Origin: Moraxella canis
GTDB lineage: Bacteria; Pseudomonadota; Gammaproteobacteria; Pseudomonadales; Moraxellaceae
Assembly: GCF_002014965.1 (NCBI RefSeq)
Contig: NZ_MUXT01000001.1
Location: forward strand, 164,218 to 228,217
Direction: 5' to 3'
DNA length: 64,000 nucleotides
A program made the position numbers and the translations under genes. The notes under the pieces are model-generated. The model did no database searches and was not told where the DNA came from. It saw only the letters and a list, made by a program, of their open reading frames with translations. Numbering within the stretch: position 1 is the stretch's first letter; the number at the start of each line of letters is the position of its first letter. Positions 37,066-46,814 of this stretch are shown in pieces.

Positions 37066-37683
37066 ATGAATAATATTGATCATCAGCTGGCAGGAAAGTG
37101 GATTTTGCCCAAATCTCGTGTGCTAGACTTAGGCTGTGGTGATGGCACCTTGCTTGAACACCTCCAAAAAAATCTTGGCGTGACTGGTTATGGGCTTGAG
37201 ATTGATGAATTTAAAATCAATCAAGCCATTGCCAAGGGCTTAAATATCATTGAGCAAGATCTCAATGAAGGCTTGGCGCGTTTTGCTGATAATAGCTTTG
37301 ATACGGTCGTCATGGCGCGTGCGCTTCAAGCGGTCAAATCACCCGATCAGCTACTGATTGATATGCTGCGAGTTGCTAAAGAAGGCATTGTCACTTTTCC
37401 AAACTTTGCATATTGGCAAAACCGCGTTTATTTGGGCATCAAGGGCATCATGCCGATGAGCGAAACTTTGCCGCATGAGTGGTATAATACGCCCAATATA
37501 CATTTGTGCACATTTAAGGATTTTGAGCGGCTGTGTGATGACAATAACATTCGCATTCTAGATGCGGTTGCCATCAGCGATAAACCCAATCCCAAGCTGC
37601 CTTCGGCGTTATTAAATCGCATGGTCAAGCGCGTGCCAAACTTGCTTGCTGATGTTGCTGTTTATCGCATTGCCAAGAACTAA
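37066..37683 (+). CDS. metW: Methionine biosynthesis protein MetW
   Basis: This 205-residue class I methyltransferase-fold protein has the SAM motif RVLDLGCGDGTLLEHLQ near residues 19-35, the DLNEGLARFADNSFDTVVMARALQ region, and the MetW-specific segment FPNFAYWQNRVYLGIKGIMPMSETLPHEWYNTPNIH. MetW is required with MetX for homoserine acylation in several Proteobacteria; its chemical action is not settled. AAGGATC precedes the ATG. The frame and length are normal. Confidence 0.95.
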   Translation: MNNIDHQLAGKWILPKSRVLDLGCGDGTLLEHLQKNLGVTGYGLEIDEFKINQAIAKGLNIIEQDLNEGLARFADNSFDTVVMARALQAVKSPDQLLIDMLRVAKEGIVTFPNFAYWQNRVYLGIKGIMPMSETLPHEWYNTPNIHLCTFKDFERLCDDNNIRILDAVAISDKPNPKLPSALLNRMVKRVPNLLADVAVYRIAKN

Positions 37684-37775
37684 AAACCTTAAAAAAGTTA
37701 TTTAAGACTCACCCAATTTTTTAAAATAGTGGTAAAATGTCACTTACAGTTACCTTTTGTTTACTGATTGTTCGT

Positions 37776-37942
37776 TATAATCACGGTATAATAAATTGTT
37801 TAGCTGCGTGATAAGATGCGTGTGGCATATTATCACGCCATACTTTTTTATAGCCGCCTGCCTGCAACAGCCTTTGAGATACGATTGAGCTTTTGCAGGT
37901 CTACTTTTAACTCCTTTTTATTCTTTGCCATAGGACAGCGTC
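37776..37942 (+). other. Structured leader region before the Sel1-repeat gene
   Basis: Two TATAAT boxes (37776-37781 and 37787-37792) lack a well-placed -35. They are followed by a hairpin with 9-bp arms GCGTGATAA (37806-37814) / TTATCACGC (37830-37838) near a T-run, then a CCTGCAA / TTGCAGG pair (about 37868-37896). It could be an untranslated leader with an attenuator or a small RNA. No coding frame is evident. Confidence 0.4.
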
Positions 37943-38512
37943 ATGAAATTGTTTAAAATCGCCCTATTAGCCAGCGTACTAGGCACCACCACCTTAACGT
38001 ATTCTCTGACCTCTTTGGCTAATAATCGCTTTGAAACAATCGATATCACAACCTTGACTAATCAAGCTGCCAGCGGTGATTATCATGCTCAGTTCTTTCT
38101 TGCCAAACGCCTACAAAAAGGCGAAGGTGTCGCCAAAGATGCTGCAAAAGCTGTCTATTGGTACACCCGTGCTGCCGAAAAAAACATCGCTCCAGCCCAG
38201 CTAAACCTTGGCATCATGTATCTGCGTGGTGAAGGCGTCAAGGCAGACATGGCAACGGGTCGAGCGTGGCTAGAAAGAGCCGCAAATTTGGGTGATAATC
38301 GCGCCAGCTATGCTCTAGCGATGATCGATGAGCAGCAGCAGCGCTTGGTTGATGCTTATAAATGGTATGATCTATCGACTCGTGAAGGGATGCTCGATGA
38401 TAATGTACGCAATCGCGCCAAAGCCAAAGTCAGCCAACTTGCACTCAATTTATCTTCTAGCGAAATTGAGTCCGCCAAACGCAGTGCCAATGCTTGGTTC
38501 TTAAATCAATAA
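37943..38512 (+). CDS. Sel1-repeat (TPR-like) secreted protein
   Basis: This 189-residue protein has a signal peptide (LFKIALLASVLGTTTLTYSLTSLAN), then two to three Sel1 repeats from about residue 38: GDYHAQFFLAKRLQKGEGVAKDAAKAVYWYTRAAEK, then LNLGIMYLRGEGVKADMATGRAWLERAANLGD. Sel1 repeats form helical hairpin arrays for protein binding. The protein is likely periplasmic; partner unknown. AGGACAG precedes the ATG. It is followed by its own terminator. Confidence 0.85.
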   Translation: MKLFKIALLASVLGTTTLTYSLTSLANNRFETIDITTLTNQAASGDYHAQFFLAKRLQKGEGVAKDAAKAVYWYTRAAEKNIAPAQLNLGIMYLRGEGVKADMATGRAWLERAANLGDNRASYALAMIDEQQQRLVDAYKWYDLSTREGMLDDNVRNRAKAKVSQLALNLSSSEIESAKRSANAWFLNQ

Positions 38513-38523
38513 TTCAAGCAAAT

Positions 38524-38552
38524 AAAGCCAATCTTTTTGATTGGCTTTTTTA
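38524..38552 (+). terminator. Terminator after the Sel1-repeat gene
   Basis: A 9-bp stem AAGCCAATC / GATTGGCTT with loop TTTTT ends in a T-run. Confidence 0.85.
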
Positions 38553-38564
38553 TTATTCAAAAAA

Positions 38565-38594
38565 AGAACACTTAAGCCTAGGCTTAAGTGTTCT
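38565..38594 (-). terminator. Terminator after the TonB-dependent receptor
   Basis: A perfect 30-bp palindrome (AGAACACTTAAGCCT and its mirror) is followed on the minus strand by seven T. It lies 26 bp past the receptor stop codon. Confidence 0.85.
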
Positions 38595-38620
38595 GGTGGA
38601 GAAATTAAACTTTAACTCAA

Positions 38621-40696
38621 TTAGAAAGTATAATTCACGCCAACACGAAACTCACGACCAGTACCAGGATAAGGTGTAATAGCGGCACGCTGCGAATGTG
38701 GGAAATAAAACTTATCTGCAATATTGTTCACCGCAAAGTTTACATTCATCTTATCATTACCATAAGGCTTCCAGTTGGCAAAAGCATCGGTTACGCTATA
38801 ACCAGGACGAGAGCTGATATCCGCACCTGCTACCACTGCATCATTAGAATCCTCAACAGTGCGATTGCGTACGCCAATTTCTAGATTTGGCTCAGCAAAA
38901 CGATACGCCAAAGACGCTGTCCAAGTGCGCCCCACAGGAATAGCAAACTCTGGGGTTACTTCATTGGTTGAGCTCAAGAAATATTCAGGATTGCTTTCAG
39001 AGACGCCCACACGAGCAGTAAAACCACCTTGGCGATAAGAAGCACCCAATTCATAGCCATGGTTTTTAGAATAACCATCATTCACTGCTTCTTTTTGACC
39101 TGCAATACCATGTCTATCCTGCGGATTGACTACCACATCATCTACTTTTTGCCAAAAATACGTACCATCTAGCCCAAAATTACCGTTATTATAATTAAAC
39201 CCAACCTCGGTATTGCGTGCTTGCTCTGCCTTAATATTTGGATTAATTGAGGTGCGACGAATGCCGACCATCAGAGCATCATACAGCCGAGGGCTGCGCG
39301 AGGCATAGTTATGATTAGCGCTTAAACTTAAATTTGGTGTTGCTCGATAAATTAAGCCCAAACTTGGATTTAGATTATCGCCTTTGGCTTTAACCCCATC
39401 ATTAGCGGTAATATCAAAATGATCATAACGCACCCCACCTGTAATGGTCAGATTCCCCACATCGCTGATCGCCTCAATATAGACGCCTGTATCAGACTTT
39501 TCTGGAGTATGGGTCATGATAGATGCGTTCACATTACCAGGCTCAATTTCTTGATGACGGTAATTAACGCCGTATTTAACGACTGTATTATCGCCTACAC
39601 CGACATCTAAATTTAAATTAGCGCCTTTGGTTTCAATGGTGGTTGAAGTTGGTACTGGGTTTGGATAAACAGCGGTAATATCATTCCAAGTTTTGGCATT
39701 TCCAACAGCATAGCCACAATAACCGCAGCCACGGTCATCAACCGAATAGCGCTCATTTTTCATCAAATAAGCATTGGCGGTTAATTTTTCTACAAAACCA
39801 AGATCGTTTGCTGTCCATTCAAGGTTGGTGTTGGTGAGCGAGGTTTCACGATAAGCAGGCGCTTGGCGAAGTAAAGTTAAACGACCGCGTGCTAGACTCT
39901 CATTAAATGCCGAGAATTCTTCTCGTACCGTACGCACCCCAGCTTGTTCATCCTTTAAATGACTGAGTACAAAGCGATGATTCCCAAAATTCGCTCCTAA
40001 TTTTGCCAAATAGCTGGTGGTCTCTAGTGCACTATATGGTGCATAGTCACCGCCATCAAGACCATTCTTATAGTCTTTGCCAGGTTTAAAATCATCTTCA
40101 TCTTTGACATTGTAAGATAACAAAGCATCAAAATTACCCATGCGCCCAAAGACAGTTGCGCCATAATTATGACTGTCATTGCTTGAGTAGCCTAAATTGA
40201 TTTTTGCGCCGTAATCTTTATCGCCATCTTTAAGCAAATCACTTGCATCTACCGTCTTGGCTACAATGGATCCATTGGTCGCACCAATCCCTGCCGAGGC
40301 GCTGCCTGCCCCTTTTTGCACGCTAACAATCTTCACCAAACTTGGGTCTAAAATAAATCTACCTTGATGATATAAAATTTGACTGTCAGAATAAGCGTTA
40401 TCCACCTTAAAATCTACCGAGTTTTGTCCCATGCCACGAATGGTCAAAAACTGCGAACTACCTGTACCGCCGCCGATATCAATGGCAGGCTCGTTGCTCA
40501 ATAGCCCACGCATATCTGTCTCGGTACTTTCATCTTTTTCTTGAGTGGTGACCACATTGGTAACTACTTTTGTGCCTTGTCGGTCGCTCGTCACCACTTC
40601 TTCAGCCAAAACCACTGTTGGCTCAACGGCATACGCTGCACTTGTACAAGCAGCACTGACTGCCAATGCTAGCGGCAATAATTGAAACTTTTTCAT
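38621..40696 (-). CDS. TonB-dependent outer-membrane receptor (FrpB/CopB-like, iron)
   Basis: This 691-residue outer-membrane receptor has a signal peptide (MKKFQLLPLALAVSAACTSAAYA), a plug domain (TEEV-like TonB box region VVLAEEVVTSDRQGTKVV, LTIRGMGQNSVDFKVDN, VSVQKGAGSASAGIGATNGSIVAKTVDASDLL) and a 22-strand barrel ending in REFRVGVNYTF with the C-terminal Phe. The plug resembles the FrpB/FetA/CopB group, which takes up iron-siderophores or helps with transferrin/lactoferrin iron. A Fur box overlaps its promoter, supporting iron regulation. Cysteines in an extracellular-looking loop (DDRGCGYCGYAVG) are uncommon. Ligand unknown. Confidence 0.88.
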   Translation of the reverse strand: MKKFQLLPLALAVSAACTSAAYAVEPTVVLAEEVVTSDRQGTKVVTNVVTTQEKDESTETDMRGLLSNEPAIDIGGGTGSSQFLTIRGMGQNSVDFKVDNAYSDSQILYHQGRFILDPSLVKIVSVQKGAGSASAGIGATNGSIVAKTVDASDLLKDGDKDYGAKINLGYSSNDSHNYGATVFGRMGNFDALLSYNVKDEDDFKPGKDYKNGLDGGDYAPYSALETTSYLAKLGANFGNHRFVLSHLKDEQAGVRTVREEFSAFNESLARGRLTLLRQAPAYRETSLTNTNLEWTANDLGFVEKLTANAYLMKNERYSVDDRGCGYCGYAVGNAKTWNDITAVYPNPVPTSTTIETKGANLNLDVGVGDNTVVKYGVNYRHQEIEPGNVNASIMTHTPEKSDTGVYIEAISDVGNLTITGGVRYDHFDITANDGVKAKGDNLNPSLGLIYRATPNLSLSANHNYASRSPRLYDALMVGIRRTSINPNIKAEQARNTEVGFNYNNGNFGLDGTYFWQKVDDVVVNPQDRHGIAGQKEAVNDGYSKNHGYELGASYRQGGFTARVGVSESNPEYFLSSTNEVTPEFAIPVGRTWTASLAYRFAEPNLEIGVRNRTVEDSNDAVVAGADISSRPGYSVTDAFANWKPYGNDKMNVNFAVNNIADKFYFPHSQRAAITPYPGTGREFRVGVNYTF

Positions 40697-40829
40697 AATA
40701 ACTCCGATGATGAGATTTTCAGTTCGATTTACTCAATTAAGTTTAATCCCTTGCCAGTCCACTTACTAAAATCAACCAAAACACCGCTAAGAAAGACAAA
40801 TAAGAAAAAACAGCAAGGTACGAGAAAGG

Positions 40830-40858
40830 ATTTTAGCAAAAAAAATTTTCTTTGTAAA
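40830..40858 (-). promoter_or_regulatory. Promoter of the TonB-dependent receptor
   Basis: On the minus strand TTTACA (40858-40853) and TAAAAT (40835-40830) are spaced 17 bp apart. Its -35 overlaps the Fur box. Confidence 0.65.
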
Positions 40859-40877
40859 TGATAATTATTATTATTTG
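40856..40877. promoter_or_regulatory. Fur box
   Basis: The AT-rich hexamer array AAATGATAATTATTATTATT matches repeated GATAAT/ATTATC Fur sites and overlaps the -35 of the receptor gene, so iron-bound Fur would block transcription. Confidence 0.65.
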
Positions 40878-40945
40878 TTAAAATTAATAGGAATTATTTT
40901 TATTTAATTTTATAGAATCAATATTATATGAGTTGTTTTATTCAA

Positions 40946-40976
40946 TAAAAATCGCCCATCAACAGATGAGCGATTT
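40946..40976 (-). terminator. Terminator after guaB
   Basis: AAATCGC / GCGATTT plus inner CATC / GATG with loop AACA forms a stem followed by a T-rich tail on the minus strand. It starts about 20 bp past the guaB stop. Confidence 0.75.
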
Positions 40977-40997
40977 CATATTAATCGAACCAATAAA

Positions 40998-42470
40998 TCA
41001 GTTTTGGCGATAGTTTGGTGCTTCTTTGGTAATTTGTACATCATGCACATGAGACTCTTTCATACCTGCTGATGTCACCTTGACAAAGGTGGTATTCTTA
41101 CGCATCTCTTCGATGGTGCGGCAGCCAGTGTATCCCATAGATGATTTTAGCCCGCCTGCCAACTGACCGATGATGCCAGTGACTGGACCTTTATAAGGCA
41201 CGCGACCTTCGATACCTTCTGGCACCAGTTTTTCAACACCATCTTTGGCATCCTGAAAATAGCGATCTGATGAGCCATTTTGACCACTCATCGCACCTAA
41301 GCTACCCATGCCACGATAGGCTTTGTAGTAGCGACCTTGGAACAGCTCAACCTCACCAGGCGCTTCTTCGGTACCTGCCAATAAGCTACCCACCATGATG
41401 CACGACGCACCCGCTGCGATGGCTTTGGCAATATCACCTGAGAAACGAATGCCGCCATCAGCAATCAAAGGAATTTGATCTTTAAGGGCGGTTGCGACAC
41501 TGTCAATGGCACTAACTTGCGGAACACCGATACCTGCAACGATTCGGGTTGTGCAGATAGAGCCTGGACCGATACCCACTTTGACAGCGTCTGCACCTGC
41601 ATCTAGCAGCGCCAAGGCAGCATCGCCAGTGGCGATATTTCCGCCAATGACTTGGATGTTTGAGTAGTTTTTCTTAATCCATGCTACGCGGTCGATCACG
41701 CCTTTTGAATGACCATGCGCGGTATCTACGATGATCACATCGACTTGCGCATCAATCAAAGCCTCTACGCGAGCTTCGGTATCTGCGCCTGTGCCGACCG
41801 CCGCACCTACCAATAGACGACCTTTGCTATCTTTGGCAGCATTTGGGTTGTTTTCTGCTTTAGTAAAGTCATTGACAGTGATTAAGCCTTTGAGCTGATA
41901 ATCATCATCAATCACCACCACTTTTTCGATACGATGGCGATGTAATAGCTCTTTGATGCGCTCTTGGGTTTCGCCTTCTTTGACAGTCACTAGCTTGTCT
42001 TTTGGCGTCATGACATTGGTCACAGGCTGTGACAAATTGGTCTCAAAGCGCAAATCTCGGTGCGTCACAATGCCAACGACTTTATTAGTGCCTGCCTCAA
42101 CCACTGGTACGCCGCTGATTTTATGCTCGCGAGTCAAAGCAATCAAATCCCCCACCGTAGCATCGGCATTAACGGTGATTGGATCTGCAACCGTCCCAGC
42201 CTCAAACTTCTTAACATGACGAACACGGCGTGCCTGATGGGCGATGTCCATGTTCTTATGAATGATCCCCATACCGCCAAGCTGCGCCATAGCGATCGCC
42301 ATCTTAGATTCGGTCACGGTATCCATCGCCGCAGAAATGATCGGCAAATTTAAATTAATATCTTTGGTTAAGCGAGTGGTTAGGTTGGTTTCTTTTGGAA
42401 GGACTTCAGAATAGGCAGGCAAAAGCAAGACATCGTCAAATGTCAAGGCGTCGTAGGCAATGCGTAGCAT
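40998..42470 (-). CDS. guaB: IMP dehydrogenase
   Basis: This 490-residue TIM-barrel enzyme converts IMP to XMP with NAD+, the committed step to GMP. Catalytic Cys306 is in [10 protein letters not shown]; two CBS domains are inserted at about 93-205; the flap with [15 protein letters not shown] and the phosphate-binding [12 protein letters not shown] are present. Full normal length. GGAAATAACCT precedes the ATG. It is divergent from the dsbC-like gene; no purine operator is recognised in the 227-bp gap. Confidence 0.98.
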   Translation of the reverse strand: MLRIAYDALTFDDVLLLPAYSEVLPKETNLTTRLTKDINLNLPIISAAMDTVTESKMAIAMAQLGGMGIIHKNMDIAHQARRVRHVKKFEAGTVADPITVNADATVGDLIALTREHKISGVPVVEAGTNKVVGIVTHRDLRFETNLSQPVTNVMTPKDKLVTVKEGETQERIKELLHRHRIEKVVVIDDDYQLKGLITVNDFTKAENNPNAAKDSKGRLLVGAAVGTGADTEARVEALIDAQVDVIIVDTAHGHSKGVIDRVAWIKKNYSNIQVIGGNIATGDAALALLDAGADAVKVGIGPGSICTTRIVAGIGVPQVSAIDSVATALKDQIPLIADGGIRFSGDIAKAIAAGASCIMVGSLLAGTEEAPGEVELFQGRYYKAYRGMGSLGAMSGQNGSSDRYFQDAKDGVEKLVPEGIEGRVPYKGPVTGIIGQLAGGLKSSMGYTGCRTIEEMRKNTTFVKVTSAGMKESHVHDVQITKEAPNYRQN

Positions 42471-42642
42471 AGGTTATTTCCTGTATGAGCGCCTAATTGG
42501 GCTTTAAATCGAGTGATAAAACACCAAAGGCAGGTTTGAAATAACGCCGTATTGTATCAAATAATTATGACAATTTGCAAGCAGATTTGTAAAATTGTAC
42601 AGCGTTTTATTTGCTAAAAATTGGAGTATTGAAATAAATTTC

Positions 42643-42671
42643 TTGGCGCTATCATAAAATTTTGGCATAAT
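42643..42671 (+). promoter_or_regulatory. Promoter of the dsbC-like gene
   Basis: TTGGCG and CATAAT are spaced 17 bp apart, 26 bp before the ATG. Confidence 0.55.
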
Positions 42672-42697
42672 AGCAATTTTATCAATCAAAACACATC

Positions 42698-43474
42698 ATG
42701 CGCCAATTACTGCCAATCATGCTTGCAAGCACAGTATTCATCAGTGCTTGCAGTACTGCCAATGATTCTGCCCAAAATCATACTAAGATCAATCAGCCTG
42801 CCGCCGCCCAAAGCAGTGACGAAGTCGTCAAAGCGCTTCAAGAGCATCTGACCAAGTCAGGGGCTAAAATCACCGCCGTGAGTGCCCTGCCAATAGCGAT
42901 GCCCGACATTTATTGGGTCAGTTTTGAAGATGCGCCAGCGATGTTTACCAATAAGACGGGCGAGTATCTGATTCAAGGTCAAATTATCAAGCTTGGCGAT
43001 GGTCAGCCTGTGGATATCACAGCAGAGATTCAGGCTAATCTAGCCAAGGAAAATTTGGCCAAAGTCAGTCTTGATGAGATGATTATTTATCCTGCCAAAG
43101 GTGAGCACAAAGCAGCCGTCTATGTCTTTAGCGATCCGACTTGCCACTATTGTCAGCTGTTACACAAAGATATTGACGACATTACCGCAGGCGGCGTAGA
43201 AGTACGTTATTTGGCATGGCCACGCGCCGAAAAAGACATTCCGCTGACGCAAGCCATTTGGTGCAGCCAAGATCGACACGCTGCTTTGAGCGCCGCTAAG
43301 CTTGGTAATATGATCACTGCCAATGATTGCGACAATCCTGTCCAAAAACACCTAGCGCTTGGGCGCAGTCTAGGCATTTCAGGAACGCCAGCGATTTTTA
43401 CCGAATCTGGTGAGCATATCGGTGGCTATATACCCGCCAAAGAGCTGATTCAAGCTGCCATCGAGCGCCGATAA
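42698..43474 (+). CDS. dsbC: DsbC-family disulfide isomerase, lipoprotein
   Basis: This 258-residue protein has a lipoprotein signal ending in the lipobox ISAC with Cys18, so it would be lipid-anchored in the periplasm rather than soluble. An N-terminal dimerisation domain (about 40-115) is followed by a thioredoxin fold with the redox pair CHYC at 149-152, the cis-proline Thr230-Pro231, and a second pair C189/C211. It shuffles wrong disulfides, kept reduced by a DsbD-type protein. The dsbC-hom order is known in relatives. No ribosome site is obvious before the ATG. Confidence 0.9.
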   Translation: MRQLLPIMLASTVFISACSTANDSAQNHTKINQPAAAQSSDEVVKALQEHLTKSGAKITAVSALPIAMPDIYWVSFEDAPAMFTNKTGEYLIQGQIIKLGDGQPVDITAEIQANLAKENLAKVSLDEMIIYPAKGEHKAAVYVFSDPTCHYCQLLHKDIDDITAGGVEVRYLAWPRAEKDIPLTQAIWCSQDRHAALSAAKLGNMITANDCDNPVQKHLALGRSLGISGTPAIFTESGEHIGGYIPAKELIQAAIERR

Positions 43475-43804
43475 GCGCTTGTGTGACACCTTTAAGTTAA
43501 ATCAGCTAAATTCATCTTCTTGGAATGAAATGGGCAGATTTTGGGCGATAAAATTCGCCCAATTTCGCCAAAAAAGCCTAGCACAAAGCCTCAACTTATG
43601 GTAACTTAGGCAACTTATTAAACACTTAAATTAGACGCTTAAATGGGTTGGTGATTTGACCTTCATTTGGCAAGATTGTCTTCTTTATCCAAATCAAACC
43701 AAGCAGCGCTTGGATTGATCATTTAACCATTTTTAATTTTTGAATTTTGGCTATGGATTGATTAGCCAAACACTTAAGCAAACATTCCGATCACGGAGCA
43801 TCTT
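43475..43804 (+). other. 330-bp intergenic region between dsbC and hom
   Basis: No coding frame is seen. It holds one clear hairpin (TTGGGCGA at 43541-43548, loop TAAAAT, TCGCCCAA at 43555-43562) with no T-run, and AT-rich sequence up to hom with a GGCTA/TAGCC mini-stem near 43750. I see no leader peptide rich in Thr or Ile codons that would mark classic attenuation. Confidence 0.5.
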
Positions 43805-45106
43805 GTGAATAACACCATTAATCTTGCCGTACTGGGTCTAGGCACTGTCGGCACTGGCGTACTAAATCTCATCAAAGATAACATTAATGAGCTGACTCGT
43901 CGCAGCGGTCATCAGCTTGTCGTCACGCACGCGGGCACTCGCCGCCATCGTGATGACATTGATCCAAGCATCCATCAAACTGCAGATCTGATGGCGATTG
44001 CAGAAGCTGAAGATGTGGATATTGTCATCGAAGTGATTGGTGGCACAGATGTGGCTTATGAAGTCATCACCCACGCCATCCGCCACAAAAAACACGTGGT
44101 CACCGCCAATAAAGCCCTACTTGCCAAACATGGTAACGAAATCTTCAGACTTGCCGAAGAGCATGGCGTACAGGTGCGTTATGAAGCTGCGGTGGCAGGC
44201 GGCATTCCGATCATCAAGATCGTTCGTGAAGCATTGGCAGCCAATAAAATTGATTGGCTGACAGGCATCATCAATGGTACAGGCAACTTTATCATGACCG
44301 AGATGCAGCAAAAAAATCGGAAATTTGGTGAGGTACTTGCCGAAGCTCAAGCACTGGGCTATGCTGAAGCTGATCCGACTTTTGATGTTGAAGGTATTGA
44401 TGCGGCACACAAATTATCTCTGCTTGCGTCGATTGCCTTTGGTATTCCTGTGCAGTTTGATAAGGTCTATTGTGAAGGGATTACCAAAATCAGCCTACAG
44501 GATGTGATTTATGCCAAAGAACTTGGCTATACCATCAAGCACTTAGGCTTTGCCATTCGCCGCGAGCATGGGATTGAGCTTCGCGTGCACCCTGCTTTGA
44601 TTCCATCTCAAGCGCTATTAGCCAATGTCAATGGCGTCAAAAATGCGGTGATGATTGACGCCCATCCTTTGGGTCAGTCTTTATACTACGGCGATGGTGC
44701 TGGTGCTGGTGCGACAGCATCGGCAGTGGTGGCTGATGTGATGGACTTGATTTATGTGATTGATGCGGCTACCCCAAGCGATGTGCCGCACCTAGCATTC
44801 ATCCCTGAAGAGCTGTCCGACATTGGTATTTTACCAAGTGATGAGATGACTTCTGGCTTTTACTTACGCCTGACCGTCAAAGATGAAGTGGGCGTTTTGG
44901 CGGATACGACGCGCATTTTGAGTGATAACGGCATTAATATTGATGCCATCTTGCAGCGCGACGCCCATAAGTCGGGACTGGTGCCGATCATCATTTTGAC
45001 ATTGCCCGTCCTTGAAAAGCAAATGAACACCGCCATCAGCCAGATTGAGGCGCTGGGTGCGGTGGTTGAACCTGTCGTGCGCATTCGCTTAGAAAGCTTA
45101 GAATGA
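43805..45106 (+). CDS. hom: Homoserine dehydrogenase
   Basis: This 433-residue monofunctional enzyme reduces aspartate semialdehyde to homoserine for threonine and methionine. The NAD(P) motif LGLGTVGTG is at 10-18, TANKALLAKHG and the catalytic region NGTGNFIMTEM...EADPTFDVEGIDAAHKL are present, and a C-terminal ACT domain (LRLTVKDEVGVLADTTRIL) should bind threonine as feedback inhibitor. GTG start with CGGAGCA upstream. thrC, often next in relatives, is not present here. It supplies substrate to MetX elsewhere in the window. Confidence 0.97.
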   Translation: MNNTINLAVLGLGTVGTGVLNLIKDNINELTRRSGHQLVVTHAGTRRHRDDIDPSIHQTADLMAIAEAEDVDIVIEVIGGTDVAYEVITHAIRHKKHVVTANKALLAKHGNEIFRLAEEHGVQVRYEAAVAGGIPIIKIVREALAANKIDWLTGIINGTGNFIMTEMQQKNRKFGEVLAEAQALGYAEADPTFDVEGIDAAHKLSLLASIAFGIPVQFDKVYCEGITKISLQDVIYAKELGYTIKHLGFAIRREHGIELRVHPALIPSQALLANVNGVKNAVMIDAHPLGQSLYYGDGAGAGATASAVVADVMDLIYVIDAATPSDVPHLAFIPEELSDIGILPSDEMTSGFYLRLTVKDEVGVLADTTRILSDNGINIDAILQRDAHKSGLVPIIILTLPVLEKQMNTAISQIEALGAVVEPVVRIRLESLE

Positions 45107-45120
45107 CTAAAAATAGTAAA

Positions 45121-45154
45121 ACAAAAAAGGATGGTAAATACCGTCCTTTTTTGT
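45121..45154 (+). terminator. Terminator after hom
   Basis: ACAAAAAAGGATGG pairs with CCGTCCTTTTTTGT (one G-T pair), with loop TAAATA and a T-run. Confidence 0.85.
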
Positions 45155-45176
45155 TGCCAAAAAGATCAATCTACAC

Positions 45177-45185
45177 TGATATAAT
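45177..45185 (+). promoter_or_regulatory. Extended -10 promoter of yihA
   Basis: TGATATAAT is an extended -10 with a perfect TATAAT; no -35 lies at the normal distance. Confidence 0.5.
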
Positions 45186-45265
45186 CAATCAAACAAAAGC
45201 TGTCATATCGCTATTTTTGGTCTTTCATGATACACTTAGCTCATTATGTTTGATGATGAAACGAT

Positions 45266-45952
45266 ATGAATAGCCAAGAGATATTAAAACAAATTCACCA
45301 AACCAAATTCTTGCTTTCGGCGCCGACTTTTAAGCTGTGCCCTGAAGACATGGGCTTTGAAGTGGCGTTCGCTGGTCGCTCAAATGCTGGCAAATCCTCA
45401 GCCATCAATACCATTACTCATCAAAAACAGCTTGCCCGCTCATCAAAGACGCCCGGGCGCACTCAGATGATTAATTTTTTTACCGTCGGCGATGAGCAAG
45501 CGCGTATTGTGGATTTGCCAGGCTATGGCTATGCTGCTGTGCCCGAGAGCATGAAAATCAAATGGCAAAAAGAGCTTGAAGAATATTTGGTATCCCGCCA
45601 ATCCTTAGTAGGACTGGTTTTGATGACCGACATTCGCCATCCGCTTAAATATTTTGATGAGCAAATGCTGCACTGGGCAAAAGATGGCGGACTGCCTGTG
45701 CATGTTCTACTGACAAAGGCAGATAAGCTCAAACGCGGCGCACAAAAGGCGGCGCTACTATCCACCAAAAAACAATTAGAGGCGCTGGAGCTGCCCTTTA
45801 GCATTCAGCTGTTTTCTGCGCTTAAAAAAGAAGGTGTCGATGATCTTGCCAAAGTGCTTGGTGAGTGGCTGCACTTGACCGATCAAAGTCAGCAAGATCA
45901 TGATGTTATCCTAAACACCCAAGATCAGAAGCAGCCCGAGGTCGGTTCATGA
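45266..45952 (+). CDS. yihA: Ribosome biogenesis GTPase YihA/YsxC (EngB)
   Basis: This 228-residue TrmE-Era-EngA-type GTPase is needed for late 50S assembly. G1 is GRSNAGKSS at 37-45, G2 lies in the SKTPGRTQ region (60-67), G3 is DLPGYGYA from 83 and G4 is TKADKL. The C-terminal 20 residues after the G domain are polar and probably disordered. Its stop overlaps the start of rsmI (ATGA). Confidence 0.96.
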   Translation: MNSQEILKQIHQTKFLLSAPTFKLCPEDMGFEVAFAGRSNAGKSSAINTITHQKQLARSSKTPGRTQMINFFTVGDEQARIVDLPGYGYAAVPESMKIKWQKELEEYLVSRQSLVGLVLMTDIRHPLKYFDEQMLHWAKDGGLPVHVLLTKADKLKRGAQKAALLSTKKQLEALELPFSIQLFSALKKEGVDDLAKVLGEWLHLTDQSQQDHDVILNTQDQKQPEVGS

Positions 45953-46794
45953 TGGGCAAATTATACCTCGTCAGCACACCGATCGGTAATTTGTCAGACA
46001 TGACAGAGCGTGCGATCACCACCCTAAAATCTGTGGATATCATCGCCTGTGAAGACACTCGCACCTCCGCCAAGCTGCTTAAACATTTTAATATCACCAC
46101 GCCAACAAGCGCCTATCATGAGCATAATGCCGACGCCCAAACACAGCGGCTCATCGAGAAACTCAGCACCGGTCAATCCATCGCCCTGATCAGCGATGCA
46201 GGTACGCCGCTCATCTCCGATCCTGGATATCGCTTGGTCAAGGCAGCTCACGAACATGGCATCGATGTGATTCCCATTGTAGGCGCGTGTGCGGTGATCG
46301 CTGCCCTGTCGGCAGCAGGACTGCCTTCAGACCGATTTACTTTTGCAGGATTTTTGCCTGCCAAGTCACATGGTCGCCTAAAAGCACTGGAAGCTTGGCG
46401 CGATCGCACAGAGACATTGATATTTTATGAAGCGCCGCATCGCATCATCGAGAGCCTAAGCGACATGGTGTCAGTCTTTGGGGCAAGTCGTGAAGCGACA
46501 CTTTGCCGCGAGCTGACCAAGACCTTTGAAACCATCAAAAAGCTCCCCCTTGACGAGCTGCTGCAATTTGTTCAAAATGACAGCAATCAACAAAAAGGTG
46601 AGATTGTTTTGGTGGTAGCAGGCTGTGATGATGCAGCACACCAAAGCACAGACTATGATCAGTGGCTACTTGCCATCGCCAAAGAATTGCCACCAAAAAA
46701 GGCTGCCGGCGTGGTCGCTGATGTGCTTAATCTCAAAAAATCAGATATTTATGACAGATTACTCACCCTTCAAAATCAACAAAAATCCATTTAA
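45949..46794 (+). CDS. rsmI: 16S rRNA (cytidine-1402-2'-O)-methyltransferase RsmI
   Basis: This 281-residue SAM-dependent SPOUT-unrelated (tetrapyrrole methylase-like) enzyme methylates the ribose of C1402 in 16S rRNA. Signatures are [46 protein letters not shown] and the [26 protein letters not shown] loop. The start is ATG at 45949 in a four-base overlap with yihA, or the adjacent ATG at 45952. Two ribosome-related genes thus share an operon. Confidence 0.96.
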   Translation: MMGKLYLVSTPIGNLSDMTERAITTLKSVDIIACEDTRTSAKLLKHFNITTPTSAYHEHNADAQTQRLIEKLSTGQSIALISDAGTPLISDPGYRLVKAAHEHGIDVIPIVGACAVIAALSAAGLPSDRFTFAGFLPAKSHGRLKALEAWRDRTETLIFYEAPHRIIESLSDMVSVFGASREATLCRELTKTFETIKKLPLDELLQFVQNDSNQQKGEIVLVVAGCDDAAHQSTDYDQWLLAIAKELPPKKAAGVVADVLNLKKSDIYDRLLTLQNQQKSI

Positions 46795-46814
46795 ATGACC
46801 AAAAGGAGCACCAG

